A DNA stretch of 64,000 nucleotides from Chloroflexota bacterium (GTDB lineage Bacteria > Chloroflexota > Anaerolineae > Anaerolineales > Villigracilaceae). The notes beneath the pieces are model-generated. The model made no database searches and was not told the DNA's origin. It worked only from the letters and a program-made list of their open reading frames with translations. The stretch covers positions 48,801 to 112,800 of the forward strand of contig JAKOVF010000146.1 in NCBI GenBank assembly GCA_029782225.1. Direction: 5' to 3'. This document shows, one piece after another, positions 51,096 to 60,488 of the stretch (its first letter is position 1; the number at the start of each line of letters is the position of its first letter). The translations under genes and the position numbers were made by a program.

Positions 51096-52058
51096 ATGAA
51101 CCTAACTACTATTATCATCGTTGGTGGCATTATCACCATTGTCCTCCTGATTATAGGACTGGTGGTTTCCATCAATAGTGAGCGCTCGATGGTTGAGCAG
51201 CGCCTCAATCAGTATTTGGAGGGAAGTGAGGCGCAGGCCGAAGAGCGCCAGATGCAGCGCGCAGTCTTAACTGACTGGGTTTCTAAAAGGGTCGAGAAAA
51301 CATCATTTGGAGATCGCGTAGCACGCGACCTTGCACGGGCGGATCTCAAAATCAAGGTCGGTGAGTATTTTGCTTTAATCTTCCTGGCAATGGCTGGAGG
51401 GGGAGTCCTGGCCTGGCTACTCGGGAACAGAAGTCCTATCTCCTTTGGGATTGGCGTAATTCTTGGATTCATTGCACCCCGTTTCTATGTTCGCAGGCAG
51501 CAGCAACAACGTCTCAACAAATTCAATGACCAACTGAGCGACATGTTGAATTTAATGGTCAATGGCCTGCGCGCGGGCTATTCGACCATGCAGGCAATGG
51601 AAGCGGTCAGCAAGGAGTTACCGTCACCGATCTCGGACGAATTTCGACGGGTCGTGCAGGAAATGCAGATTGGCATTACGATTGAGACAGCCCTGGATAA
51701 CCTGTTGAGGCGTATCCCGAGCCCTGATCTGGATTTTGTGGTGACCGCCATAAATGTTCAACGCGAAGTCGGTGGCAACCTTTCTGAAATTCTCGATACA
51801 ATCTCCTTCACCATCCGTGAACGCGTTCGTATCAAGGGTGAGATCCGTACCCTTACTGCACAGGTAAGGACCTCCGGATCGGTACTATCAGTCATTCCTT
51901 TTGGCCTGGCTATCATCTTGTGGTTTCTGAATCCTGACTATCTTATGTCATTTATGGATGCCGGGACTACTTGTGCGATCATTGTTGCATGCGTCGTGGT
52001 CGGACTTGTAGGTTCAGGTTATTTCGTAATGATGCGTATAGCGGATATCGAGGTGTAA
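51096..52058 (+). CDS. tadB: TadB-like pilus assembly membrane protein
   Basis: A 320-residue inner membrane platform protein with an N-terminal helix, two central helices and two C-terminal helices. The T2SF domain reads LSDMLNLMVNGLRAGYSTMQAMEAVSKE and AINVQREVGGNLSEILDTIS. It lies between tadA and tadC and should form the platform complex with TadC. Confidence 0.92.
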   Translation: MNLTTIIIVGGIITIVLLIIGLVVSINSERSMVEQRLNQYLEGSEAQAEERQMQRAVLTDWVSKRVEKTSFGDRVARDLARADLKIKVGEYFALIFLAMAGGGVLAWLLGNRSPISFGIGVILGFIAPRFYVRRQQQQRLNKFNDQLSDMLNLMVNGLRAGYSTMQAMEAVSKELPSPISDEFRRVVQEMQIGITIETALDNLLRRIPSPDLDFVVTAINVQREVGGNLSEILDTISFTIRERVRIKGEIRTLTAQVRTSGSVLSVIPFGLAIILWFLNPDYLMSFMDAGTTCAIIVACVVVGLVGSGYFVMMRIADIEV

Positions 52059-52059
52059 C

Positions 52060-53034
52060 ATGGATACAACAACCATCTTGCTCTGGGCTGTTGTTGGTGT
52101 AGTCTTGTTGGGAGGAATGATCGCACTGATTGTGGTGGGCATGCGCAGTATGCGGAACAGAGACAACGAGGCTGATCCGTTGCTCGCTCGTCTGACTGAA
52201 GCGGGCCAGCGGGGAGAGGTGCTGTCACTGGAAGAGCTTGAGCTTGAGCAGCCTTTTAGCGAACGAGTCATCGTTCCGATCCTGAAGAGGGTCGGCGATC
52301 TTTCGAGTCGCTTCACGCCCCAAAAACTCCTTGAGGAGACGACGCGAAAATTAGAATTGGCAGGCAATCCCGGGCGCATTGATGCAGCTACTTTTCTCGC
52401 TTCTCGGTTCGTAGGCGCGTTCTTATTTGGCGGTCTGCTGCTTTTGATATCTTTCCTGTCGCCCAATAAGTGGCCACTGGGGCGGGTCATTCTGGTGGTT
52501 AGTCTGTTCACCGTACTCGGTTTCTTCTTTCCTCAGATGTACCTGCAGAGCCGGATCGACCGCCGCCAAAAGGGGATCCGGAAGGCTATGCCAGATGCGC
52601 TTGACCTGTTGACGATCTGTGTGGAGGCAGGTTTGGGCTTTGACGCGGCTATGTCCAAGGTGAGTGAGAAGTGGGAGAATGAACTTTCGCTTGCGTTTGG
52701 TCGCTGCATCCGTGAGGTTCAACTGGGAAAGACACAGCGACAGGCTCTGCGCGATATGGCAGACCGTCTGGGGATTCCGGAGATGACCAGTTTCGTTGCG
52801 GCTGTGATCCAGAGCCAGATCCTCGGCGTCAGCCTTGCAAAGGTGCTTCGCATCCAATCTGACCAGATGCGTATGAAGCGCCGCCAGCGTGCGGAAGAGG
52901 AAGCTCACAAGGCACCTGTCAAAATGATTCTGCCAATGGTCTTCCTGACCTTCCCTTCCATTCTGATCATTCTTCTAACACCCGCAGGTATTCAGATCGC
53001 CAAGACCTTTGGCAATACGTTCGGCGGCGGATAA
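52060..53034 (+). CDS. tadC: TadC-like pilus assembly membrane protein
   Basis: A 324-residue protein with the T2SF domain MPDALDLLTICVEAGLGFDAAMSKV and FVAAVIQSQILGVSLAKVLRIQ, then a C-terminal helix. It starts one base after the tadB stop. It is the last tad gene here; pseudopilins TadE/F, TadD, TadV peptidase and RcpA secretin are not in the window. Confidence 0.92.
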   Translation: MDTTTILLWAVVGVVLLGGMIALIVVGMRSMRNRDNEADPLLARLTEAGQRGEVLSLEELELEQPFSERVIVPILKRVGDLSSRFTPQKLLEETTRKLELAGNPGRIDAATFLASRFVGAFLFGGLLLLISFLSPNKWPLGRVILVVSLFTVLGFFFPQMYLQSRIDRRQKGIRKAMPDALDLLTICVEAGLGFDAAMSKVSEKWENELSLAFGRCIREVQLGKTQRQALRDMADRLGIPEMTSFVAAVIQSQILGVSLAKVLRIQSDQMRMKRRQRAEEEAHKAPVKMILPMVFLTFPSILIILLTPAGIQIAKTFGNTFGGG

Positions 53035-53097
53035 TCCCCGCCAGCGCAGAATCAAAATTCTGCCGGCTTGACCGGCTGCTCGTCAATTGAGGTGGGC

Positions 53098-53832
53098 ATG
53101 ATAGGCAATTCATTGAACTACATTCTGTATCGATCTGTCTGGTCTGGTCTAGACCTGATCTTTCCCCCTGTGTGCGGTGGCTGTGGAAAACCGGGAGCAC
53201 GTTGGTGCGACGCCTGCAGGGGGCAGGTGGCTGTTATCCAGGCTCCATTTTGTGATCTCTGTGGAATTCCGCTCCAAAGTGCAGGCGTCTGCTCTGCTTG
53301 TGGGGCTCAGAAGCCAGGCTTTAGCGCGCTGCGTTCCTGGGCTGCCTTTGACAGGCCCATCCAGCCAGCGCTGCACCGTTTGAAATATCGTCGCGATATT
53401 GGTTTGGGTGACTCACTGGCCAGGGAAATGTTGGGATTTGTCCGCGGGCTGAACTGGCCGATTGACATGGTGGTGCCCATTCCGCTGGGCAGGAAGCGAC
53501 TGAAGGAACGCGGGTATAATCAGGTTGGATTGATTGCCCGTCCGCTTGCAATGGCTCTAAATCTGGAGTACGCCCCCCAGGCGTTGGTCCGCAAGCGCGA
53601 AACCCGCTCTCAAGTGGGCCTGAGTCGGGATGCCCGCCGCGAAAATATTCGGGACGCGTTCATCGCCGATCCGCAGGTGAAAGGAAAGACAGTCCTGATG
53701 ATGGATGATGTCGCTACAACGGGATCAACTTTATCGGCTGGAGCGGAAGCGTTCCTTTTATCAGGTGCAAAAAGTGTATATGCGTTGACAGTCGCTCGTG
53801 CATTGCCACGTCATGGCCTGACGAATGCATGA
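53098..53832 (+). CDS. comF: ComF-family phosphoribosyltransferase-like protein
   Basis: A 244-residue protein. The N-terminal zinc part has four CxxC pairs (VCGGCG, WCDACRG, FCDLCG, VCSACG) within residues 20-80. The C-terminal type I phosphoribosyltransferase fold has the PRPP loop VLMMDDVATTGSTLSAG. ComF is linked to DNA uptake in naturally competent bacteria and to DNA repair more broadly. The ATG at 53098 has TTGAGGTGG upstream; a longer frame to 53068 lacks a site. It follows tadC in the same direction but after a 63-base gap. Confidence 0.9.
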   Translation: MIGNSLNYILYRSVWSGLDLIFPPVCGGCGKPGARWCDACRGQVAVIQAPFCDLCGIPLQSAGVCSACGAQKPGFSALRSWAAFDRPIQPALHRLKYRRDIGLGDSLAREMLGFVRGLNWPIDMVVPIPLGRKRLKERGYNQVGLIARPLAMALNLEYAPQALVRKRETRSQVGLSRDARRENIRDAFIADPQVKGKTVLMMDDVATTGSTLSAGAEAFLLSGAKSVYALTVARALPRHGLTNA

Positions 53833-53873
53833 GCGTTTTTTGTTGATGAATCTCTAACCCCAACGGAGGATCC

Positions 53874-54437
53874 ATGTCCAACAAAGTAGAAGTTCAGACA
53901 CGCAATATCCGCTTGACTGAGAAAATCGAAGAGTACGTCAACAAGAAGGCAGCAAATCTGGATCATTACCTGCCCACGATCGAAGAGGCTCGTGTGGAGC
54001 TCGCGCATCACAAGGCCGCAAGAGATGCCAAGGACCGAAATGTAGCTCAGCTCACTGTGCGTGGAAAGGGATTTACGCTCCGCACAGAGGAGCGCGCGGA
54101 TGAGGCCCTGGCCGCCTTTGATTTTGCGTTGGATAACATGCAGCGGCAGATTGAACGCTACAAGGGAAAGCATTATCACGGGCGTGGCGATGGCCGCTCG
54201 GCTGTGGATCTGGTCGAGGAAATCATTGATGATGAGACCGGCGAGCTTTCTCCGATGGTTGCCCGGCGCAAGAAATTCGCACTCTATCCAATGACCGAAG
54301 ACGAAGCCATCGTGCAGATGCGCAACCTCGGCCACGATAATTTCTTTCTCTTCTACAATGCAGAGACAAATAAGATCAATGTCTTGTATCGGAGGCGCAA
54401 CGGAAGCTATGGCTTAATTGAGCCTGAGCTTGGCTGA
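53874..54437 (+). CDS. hpf: Long-form ribosome hibernation promoting factor
   Basis: A 187-residue protein. Residues 1-100 are the S30AE domain (VEVQTRNIRLTEKIEEYVNKK; LTVRGKGFTLRTEERADEALAAFDFALDNMQRQIERYKGK). Residues about 125-187 are the C-terminal dimerisation domain (FALYPMTEDEAIVQMRNLGHDNFFLFYN; INVLYRRRNGSYGLIEPE). The long form makes 100S ribosome dimers without RMF. GGAGGAT precedes the ATG, and a strong terminator follows. Confidence 0.95.
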   Translation: MSNKVEVQTRNIRLTEKIEEYVNKKAANLDHYLPTIEEARVELAHHKAARDAKDRNVAQLTVRGKGFTLRTEERADEALAAFDFALDNMQRQIERYKGKHYHGRGDGRSAVDLVEEIIDDETGELSPMVARRKKFALYPMTEDEAIVQMRNLGHDNFFLFYNAETNKINVLYRRRNGSYGLIEPELG

Positions 54438-54451
54438 TCGCATCTGTATTT

Positions 54452-54485
54452 GGCTGGCCTGACAAACGTCAGGCCAGCCTTTTTA
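54452..54485 (+). terminator. Rho-independent terminator after hpf
   Basis: GGCTGGCCTGAC pairs perfectly with GTCAGGCCAGCC around a four-base loop and is followed by TTTTTA. Confidence 0.93.
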
Positions 54486-54534
54486 TTCGCACTGCTTGCT
54501 TTCACCCAGACGTGCATAGAAAGCGCGAGGAGTG

Positions 54535-54540
54535 TAAAAT
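54535..54540 (+). promoter_or_regulatory. Candidate -10 (TAAAAT) for folE
   Basis: TGTAAAAT about 60 bases before the folE ATG; the same GTGTAAAAT string occurs before the DUF429 gene (56628-56636). -35 not clear. GGAGG occurs about 30 bases before the ATG, too distant for a usual ribosome binding site. Confidence 0.35.
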
Positions 54541-54600
54541 TGTGTTAGTTCAACTCAGAGAGCCAGACGGAGGCAGAAATCCAGGAGTTTTGGAGCGAAA

Positions 54601-55224
54601 ATGGAATTTGACGATGTCATTGAGGCAGAAACCAACAGTTCCTTTGTGGACGATCCTGCGATCGAGGATGCGGTTGGGAAAATTCTAAGGGCAGTGGGGG
54701 AGGACTCGGAGCGTGAAGGGCTGCAATTCACGCCGCGGCGGGTGGCACGCATGTATCATGAATTGCTGGGCGGCTATTGGATGGATCCTGTTACCATCAT
54801 CAACGGCGCGTTGTTCAATGTACAGTACGATGAAATGGTGCTCGTGCGTGACATTGAATTTTTCAGCCTTTGTGAACACCATATGCTGCCGTTCATGGGG
54901 CGCGTGCACGTGGCCTATATCCCAGATGGCAAGGTTCTGGGTCTTTCGAAAATCCCTCGCATTGTCGAGATGTACGCTCGGCGCTTGCAGGTGCAGGAGC
55001 GCATGACGCGCCAGATTGCAGATTTCCTGCGCGACTTGCTCAAACCGCAGGGGGTCGCGGTGGTGGTGGAGGCCCTTCACTTGTGCTCGATGATGCGCGG
55101 TGTGAAGAAACACGACGCGCGCATGACGACCTCAGCCATGCATGGCGCGTTCCGTGCCAACCTTGCCACCCGTCAGGAATTTCTCGCGAACATCTCGCGT
55201 GGGTCTTCGCCACTACAGATTTAA
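54601..55224 (+). CDS. folE: GTP cyclohydrolase I
   Basis: A 207-residue enzyme that converts GTP to 7,8-dihydroneopterin triphosphate, first step of folate/pterin synthesis. Zinc ligands are in [12 protein letters not shown] and [11 protein letters not shown]; the substrate-binding [23 protein letters not shown] segment is intact. The N-terminal 30 residues are acidic and variable, as usual. It stands alone, with no other folate gene adjacent. Confidence 0.95.
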   Translation: MEFDDVIEAETNSSFVDDPAIEDAVGKILRAVGEDSEREGLQFTPRRVARMYHELLGGYWMDPVTIINGALFNVQYDEMVLVRDIEFFSLCEHHMLPFMGRVHVAYIPDGKVLGLSKIPRIVEMYARRLQVQERMTRQIADFLRDLLKPQGVAVVVEALHLCSMMRGVKKHDARMTTSAMHGAFRANLATRQEFLANISRGSSPLQI

Positions 55225-55273
55225 TCCTCGTCGAAGCGCCGCGTCTTTCTGGACGCTATGTTTGCGCGGCGTT

Positions 55274-56017
55274 TCATACGCTATCCGCCGCTGAAGTATT
55301 TCCCCGCGCCAACCTGATCTCAATCAGCACAAAAGAGATTGCCAGTACACCCCATGCGATGACCTGTCCCTGCCTGACGCCATTGAAAATCAATGTGCTG
55401 TCACCGCGGAAGGCCTGGATGAAGAGGTTCCAGCCCGCCGTCAGCGCGGCAAAGGTGAGGAAGAGAATGCCCGGGCGTGGATTCTGCCTTTGAAACCAGA
55501 GCAGGAAGAAGGTCAGGAGCGAAGCGAGGATTTCATAAATCTGGGTTGGATGTCGCCTCGCGTTCCACAAATTGATTCCCCATGGCAAATTCGTTGGGAT
55601 CCCAAATGCAGTGCCTGCGGCGAGATGACTACATCCCAAACCGATTGCCAGCACCGCAAAGAACGGCGTGAGCGCATCCAGCGTTGACCAGAGACCCAGT
55701 TTGCGTCGCTGGCCGTATACGACTGCGGCAATGACTGCAAGGGCCCATCCACCGAGCGGATCGAAAAGATCTGGATTGATCGAGAAAATGCCAAGCGGAC
55801 TTTTCGCAAATGCAGGGAGATTTTGCAGGGCAAAAAAGATACGCCCGCCGATAATAAAAGCAATCAGCCCATAGAAAGTGAGATTATTCAAATCTTCCCT
55901 GCTGATACCATGACGGTCTGCGCGCTTTTCAGCAAGGCTGAGGCCGATCCATGCTGCGAGGACGAGCAGGATCATGTGGCGCGGCGGTGCAAAGAGCTGG
56001 CGAAAAATGGTCAACAT
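55274..56017 (-). CDS. Prolipoprotein diacylglyceryl transferase-like protein (divergent Lgt)
   Basis: A 247-residue polytopic protein with about seven helices. FIIGGRIFFALQ resembles the Lgt GGRIGY(V/F) motif, and ARRHPTQIYEILASL matches the R-x-HPSQLYE segment; GIFLRPFG-type ending is replaced by LIFNGVRQGQVIAWGVL. The N-terminus is shorter than in true Lgt and several motif positions differ, so it may be a paralogue with another acceptor. The thioredoxin-like gene lies two bases upstream in the same direction, which suggests joint work on exported proteins. Confidence 0.72.
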   Translation of the reverse strand: MLTIFRQLFAPPRHMILLVLAAWIGLSLAEKRADRHGISREDLNNLTFYGLIAFIIGGRIFFALQNLPAFAKSPLGIFSINPDLFDPLGGWALAVIAAVVYGQRRKLGLWSTLDALTPFFAVLAIGLGCSHLAAGTAFGIPTNLPWGINLWNARRHPTQIYEILASLLTFFLLWFQRQNPRPGILFLTFAALTAGWNLFIQAFRGDSTLIFNGVRQGQVIAWGVLAISFVLIEIRLARGNTSAADSV

Positions 56018-56019
56018 GA

Positions 56020-56562
56020 TTATCGAATGATCTCTTCAATATAGGTGCGAAGCAAGGCTTCAGACATGGGGCCACCGATGACAACCTCTTTGATCATCCC
56101 CTTGCGATCTATGAAAAAAGAAGACGGCAGCGCACGCACTTGATACAGGCTGGAGACGCTACCTTGTTCATCCAGCAAAATTGGAAAAGTTAGTTTGTGC
56201 TGCTCGACGAACGGAACGATTGCCAAGGGTTCATCCTGAAATGTGGAATTGACTGCAAGAACAACCAATCCCTGCGCTTTATATTCCTGGTACATCTTTT
56301 CGATGCTTGGCATCTCCGCGCGGCAGGGTGGGCACCAGGTCGCCCACACGTTGACCAATACTGCCTGCCCCTGTAAGTTCGAAAGTGCAAACGTTTGTCC
56401 GTCCGTAGTTTGAAGCGTAAAATCCGGTGCAGCAAAGCCTGATTGCGGTGCAGGGATGCTGCCAGACGTGGACGCCCCGCTTGAATCGGTAGAAAGCAGG
56501 ATCCACGAAGCGCCGGCGATTAGCATAAGAATGTAGAGGATGATCCGTTGTGTCTGCGACAT
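56020..56562 (-). CDS. Membrane-anchored thiol-disulfide oxidoreductase (TlpA/ResA-like)
   Basis: A 180-residue protein: an N-terminal membrane anchor (about 7-25), a spacer, then a thioredoxin fold with VNVWATWCPPCRAEMPSIEKMY (active-site WCPPC at about 78-82) and the cis-proline region RALPSSFFIDRKG. It should act outside the membrane as a reductant or oxidant for cysteines, for instance in cytochrome c maturation. It precedes the Lgt-like gene by two bases. Confidence 0.92.
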   Translation of the reverse strand: MSQTQRIILYILMLIAGASWILLSTDSSGASTSGSIPAPQSGFAAPDFTLQTTDGQTFALSNLQGQAVLVNVWATWCPPCRAEMPSIEKMYQEYKAQGLVVLAVNSTFQDEPLAIVPFVEQHKLTFPILLDEQGSVSSLYQVRALPSSFFIDRKGMIKEVVIGGPMSEALLRTYIEEIIR

Positions 56563-56703
56563 AGGCTGGAGTATAAATGATTTGAGGCACCTACAAGTAG
56601 ACCGGGATACAAGTAGTCACGGGCCGGGTGTAAAATAGAAGCGTTCCGTTGTTTTCTTTGTCACCGGCGTATTCGTCTACCTGAATAATAAGTCCATTAC
56701 CTC

Positions 56704-57465
56704 ATGCTCTTCACAGACTCCGTTTTCGTCGGCATCGATCCTACTTCAGGGCGGAAGTCCTTCACTTACGCATGTCTTGACAAGGGCCTGAATCTGGTTT
56801 CGCTCAGCGATGGCGAAATGGAGGATGTGACAGCATTCCTTGCCGGTCAGAAATCGGCGACGGTAGCCGTCAATGCGCCGGCAGGGGTGAATCGGGGACT
56901 TGTCCGCGAGAAGATCAAAAGGGAGATGTTGACGCCGCACCAAATCCGGGGTGCCGAACTGCGGATGGCTGAATATCAACTGCGCGAGCATGGGATCGCG
57001 GTTTCAGGAACACCTTCCAACGTGGCGGCCTGCCCCTCCTGGATCCAATTGGGATTTGACCTTTATCACAAACTCGAGAAAATGGGGTTTCGAAAGTATC
57101 CAGACTCTGATTCGGCCTATCAAATTTTGGAGACTCACCCGCACGCCGGTTTCTGTGTGCTGGCCGGGGGAATCCCGCTCTCAAAGCCTTCGCTGGAAGG
57201 ACGGATCCAGCGCCAACTATTGCTCTATGATTGTGGGATCCGCCTTCGAGATGCGATGGAGTTTTTTGAAGAGATCACACGCTACAAGTTGACGAAGGGT
57301 CTATGGCCTGTAAATCTGCTTTATCTACCTGAGCAGCTCGACGCGCTGGTTGCTGCTTTTACGGCATGGTGCGTTGCCAACAAACCTGCCTCAGCTCTGG
57401 CAATGGGCGACGCGAGCGAGGGACTGATCATCCTGCCGGTCTCTGAGCTAAAAGAGAAATATTAG
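56704..57465 (+). CDS. DUF429 domain protein
   Basis: A 253-residue protein of the DUF429 type with an RNase H-like start: FVGIDPTSGRKSFTYACLD, then VAVNAPAGVNRG (usual form D-x-P), ILETHPHAGFCVLAGG and LDALVAAFTAWC. The acidic residues are placed as in other predicted nucleases of this fold, but in the second strand Asn stands where Asp is usual. No activity is established for the family. A GTGTAAAAT string lies about 70 bases upstream. Confidence 0.8.
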   Translation: MLFTDSVFVGIDPTSGRKSFTYACLDKGLNLVSLSDGEMEDVTAFLAGQKSATVAVNAPAGVNRGLVREKIKREMLTPHQIRGAELRMAEYQLREHGIAVSGTPSNVAACPSWIQLGFDLYHKLEKMGFRKYPDSDSAYQILETHPHAGFCVLAGGIPLSKPSLEGRIQRQLLLYDCGIRLRDAMEFFEEITRYKLTKGLWPVNLLYLPEQLDALVAAFTAWCVANKPASALAMGDASEGLIILPVSELKEKY

Positions 57466-57468
57466 CTT

Positions 57469-58293
57469 TTAGTCCGACTCGTCGGCATTGGGCAGGACTT
57501 CTGACAACAGCTCCTCGATCTTGCCAACGCGCTGCAAGATATCCTCCACTTCCAATTCAGCTTTCAAATTCACACGATAGTCCAGTTCGCTTCTTAAGCG
57601 ATCCTTTGCATCCTGCCGGTTCTGGCTCATCATGATGACGGGCGCCTGGATTGCGGCCAGCATCGAGAGAAATAAATTAAGGAGGATGAATGGATATGGA
57701 TCCCATGGATGCTGCAGCATGTCATTGATAAAAACATAAGTGACAAGCACCAAACCGAACAGGATCACAAAAGTCCATGAGCCGCCAAACCTTGCGACAA
57801 CATCGGCCATTTTTTGGCCAAAAGTCTCCTGCTCTTCAATCTCTTCGTTCAGGTTGCGCGTGACCCGCGTTCGCATCAGTTCATGGGCGGCTCGCAAATG
57901 CTTTTCTACGATCGTCAACATATCGAGGCCGGCCATCGGCTTGGCCTTGAGCAGCGCTATGATGTCATTGCGGTCAATCTCAATGGCCGTAGTATCTTCC
58001 ATTGCCACGGCGGTCGTCTGGTGGTTCTCTTCTGCCAATAAAGATGACATACCGACCAGCCCGCCTTCATCGGCAATGTCCACCACCACTGTTTCATTAT
58101 TTGCATCTTTGATGCTGACATGAACCATTCCTTTCTGGATGACGTAAGCCAGCCCACCCGGTTGACCGGCCTTGAAAATCACCTGCCCTTTCTTGAAGGT
58201 CTTGCTGGATACCTGTTGTGCCAGAACATTTCGCTCGTCAGCATCGAGTAATTCAAAGAGCGGGACCTCGTTAAATATTTCAGGCTGAAGCAT
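57469..58293 (-). CDS. Cyclic-nucleotide-binding domain fused to DUF1003 membrane domain
   Basis: A 274-residue protein. Residues 1-125 are a CRP-like cNMP-binding domain (VPLFELLDADERNVLAQQ; VIFKAGQPGGLAYVIQKG; GLVGMSSLLAEENHQTTAVAMEDT). Residues about 150-255 are DUF1003: FGQKMADVVARFGGSWTFVILFG and PYPFILLNLFLSMLAAIQAPVIMMSQNRQ, with two helices, then a coiled-coil tail. No DNA-binding domain is present. A nucleotide-gated membrane response is suggested, but unproven. AGGAGGT precedes the ATG and TATAAT lies on the minus strand at 58354-58349. Confidence 0.87.
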   Translation of the reverse strand: MLQPEIFNEVPLFELLDADERNVLAQQVSSKTFKKGQVIFKAGQPGGLAYVIQKGMVHVSIKDANNETVVVDIADEGGLVGMSSLLAEENHQTTAVAMEDTTAIEIDRNDIIALLKAKPMAGLDMLTIVEKHLRAAHELMRTRVTRNLNEEIEEQETFGQKMADVVARFGGSWTFVILFGLVLVTYVFINDMLQHPWDPYPFILLNLFLSMLAAIQAPVIMMSQNRQDAKDRLRSELDYRVNLKAELEVEDILQRVGKIEELLSEVLPNADESD

Positions 58294-58348
58294 AAGTACC
58301 TCCTAACGACCTCTCCTAGTTGATGTGGTGTAGATCAAGCTACAGCCG

Positions 58349-58354
58349 ATTATA
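58349..58354 (-). promoter_or_regulatory. -10 element (TATAAT) for the cNMP/DUF1003 gene
   Basis: TATAAT on the minus strand, 55 bases before the ATG at 58293, with AGGAGGT as the ribosome binding site nearby. It lies in the 124-base divergent region shared with the transketolase gene. Confidence 0.45.
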
Positions 58355-58390
58355 GTTTAAGCAGACGAAAACCCCCGATTTTTCAGGTGG

Positions 58391-58396
58391 TACAAT
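58391..58396 (+). promoter_or_regulatory. -10 element (TACAAT) for the transketolase operon
   Basis: TACAAT followed by a short leader with GGAGAG and the ATG at 58418. An overlapping TATAAC at 58399-58404 is a weaker alternative. No clear -35. Confidence 0.4.
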
Positions 58397-58417
58397 CGTA
58401 TAACGGAGAGACTAACA

Positions 58418-60403
58418 ATGACCGACCTTCAATCACGTGCGATCAACACGATTCGTTTCCTTTCAGCCGATGCCGTTCAACAGGCCAACTCGGGTCACCC
58501 TGGACTTCCAATGGGCGCTGCCGCAATGGCATTCACCATTTGGACGCGCCACCTGCGCCACAACCCGCACAATCCGAAATGGATGGGACGCGACCGTTTC
58601 ATCCTGTCGGGCGGACATGGGTCCATGCTATTGTATTCGTTGCTGCATCTCACAGGGTACGACCTGCCTCTTGAGCAGCTAAAGAACTTTCGCCAGTGGG
58701 GAAGTAAAACCCCCGGTCACCCGGAATATGGGCTGACGCCCGGCGTGGAAGCGACCACCGGTCCGCTGGGACAGGGGTTTGGCATGGGTGTTGGCATGGC
58801 GATTGCCCAGGCCCATCTGGCCGCGACATTTTCGCCGGAACTATTCAACGCATATATTTATGAGATTGTCACGGATGGGGATTTGATGGAAGGCGTGTCC
58901 TCGGAGGCCGCCTCCCTGGCTGGCCATTTGCAGCTCGGCCGTCTGATCTATCTCTACGATGACAATCATGTCTCCATCGATGGCTCGACCGAGCTGGCCT
59001 TCACCGAAGACCGCGGCGGTCGCTTTGAAGCCTATGGCTGGCATGTCCAGCAATTGCCCGATGGCAATGATGTGGAAGCGATTGATCGGGCGATTCAGGC
59101 AGCGAAGGCTGACCGGCGCCCTTCGATCATCATGTGCCGCACGATCATTGGTTATGGTGCGCCGCACAAACAAGGCACCTCAAAGGCCCACGGCGAGCCT
59201 CTCGGCGATGAAGAACTGAATGCTGCCAAAGATGCCCTGGGCTGGCCCAGGGAGCCGCGTTTCCTGATCCCCGGCGATGTGGCCGAGTTCTATCATCAAG
59301 CGGTTGAGCGCGGCACACAACTAGAATCAGAATGGAACCAGAAACTTCAGGAATACAAAAAGGTGAACCCTGAACAGGCTGCAGACCTTGAACGCCGCAT
59401 GAGGGGTGAATTACCCGGGGACTGGGAAAAGGCAGTGCCCGTGTTTCCGGTGGATGCGAAAGGTATGGCGACGCGCGCAGCCTCCGGCAAAGTCATCAAC
59501 GCGTTGGCGAAGAAATTGCCCGAGTTGATCGGCGGTTCCGCAGATTTAGCTCCCTCGAATAATACTATGATCGATGGCAGCCCTGCATTTGAAAAAGATT
59601 CCCCGCAGGGACGCAACTTCCACTTCGGTGTGCGTGAGCACGCTATGGGCGCGGCCCTGAACGGCATGACGCTGCATGGCGGGCTGATTGCTTACGGCGG
59701 GACTTTCCTGATCTTTTCAGACTATGAGCGGCCTGCGATCCGCATTGCGGCGTTATCACAAATCCCGACGATTTTCGTTTTTACTCATGACAGCGTTGGA
59801 CTCGGCGAAGATGGACCGACACACCAGCCGATCGAACAATTAGCCGGGCTGCGTGCCATGCCAAACCTGACGCTGATCCGTCCCGCAGACGCAAATGAGA
59901 CGGCACAAGCCTGGAAGGTGGCGCTCACGCATCGTAAGGGACCCATCGCCCTGGCATTGACCCGCCAGACTTTGCCTGTTTTGGAAGGGACCGATCCCTC
60001 TGGCGTGGAGAAGGGTGCTTACGTGCTGGCCTCTTTTGGCAGCGATAAGCCAGAACTTATCCTGATGGCCTCCGGTTCAGAAGTTACCTTGATCTATGAA
60101 GCGGCGAAAGAGCTGGCGGAGGAAGGCCGTAGCGTCCGCGTGGTCTCCTTCCCTTCGTGGAACCTATTCGAGAAACAGAGCGAGGAATATCGTGAGTCCG
60201 TGTTGCCGAAAGATGTGACGGCCAGGATCTCCGTCGAAGCGGCGGCCGGCCTCGGCTGGGAAAGATACGTCGGTTCGGCTGGCAGGATCATTTCGATCGA
60301 GCATTTCGGCGCGTCAGCTCCGTACAAAACCATCTTTGAGCATTTGGGCTTCACGGTTGAGAATGTGATGGCCCAGGCGCGTGAGCTTTTGCAGACCGCG
60401 TAA
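58418..60403 (+). CDS. tkt: Transketolase
   Basis: A 661-residue thiamine-diphosphate enzyme of the non-oxidative pentose phosphate pathway. [24 protein letters not shown] is the N-terminal substrate region, [18 protein letters not shown] the ThDP/metal motif (GDG-type), with the Asn replaced in the usual position by the later DDNHVSIDG. The pyrimidine-binding domain has [16 protein letters not shown] and [27 protein letters not shown]. The length and all domains are complete. First gene of the tkt-rpiB-tal/pgi run. Confidence 0.96.
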   Translation: MTDLQSRAINTIRFLSADAVQQANSGHPGLPMGAAAMAFTIWTRHLRHNPHNPKWMGRDRFILSGGHGSMLLYSLLHLTGYDLPLEQLKNFRQWGSKTPGHPEYGLTPGVEATTGPLGQGFGMGVGMAIAQAHLAATFSPELFNAYIYEIVTDGDLMEGVSSEAASLAGHLQLGRLIYLYDDNHVSIDGSTELAFTEDRGGRFEAYGWHVQQLPDGNDVEAIDRAIQAAKADRRPSIIMCRTIIGYGAPHKQGTSKAHGEPLGDEELNAAKDALGWPREPRFLIPGDVAEFYHQAVERGTQLESEWNQKLQEYKKVNPEQAADLERRMRGELPGDWEKAVPVFPVDAKGMATRAASGKVINALAKKLPELIGGSADLAPSNNTMIDGSPAFEKDSPQGRNFHFGVREHAMGAALNGMTLHGGLIAYGGTFLIFSDYERPAIRIAALSQIPTIFVFTHDSVGLGEDGPTHQPIEQLAGLRAMPNLTLIRPADANETAQAWKVALTHRKGPIALALTRQTLPVLEGTDPSGVEKGAYVLASFGSDKPELILMASGSEVTLIYEAAKELAEEGRSVRVVSFPSWNLFEKQSEEYRESVLPKDVTARISVEAAAGLGWERYVGSAGRIISIEHFGASAPYKTIFEHLGFTVENVMAQARELLQTA

Positions 60404-60488
60404 CCGATACCGCTAAGGCATTCTGCTGATCCACTGCCTGGTATTGGACGGTTGAAGGGAATATCCCAGTTAGGCGGATGAGGACTTT

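Noticed and set aside
53098..53832. comF as the final gene of the Tad operon
   Set aside because: The 63-base gap and different function give no support for shared control; left as a separate gene.
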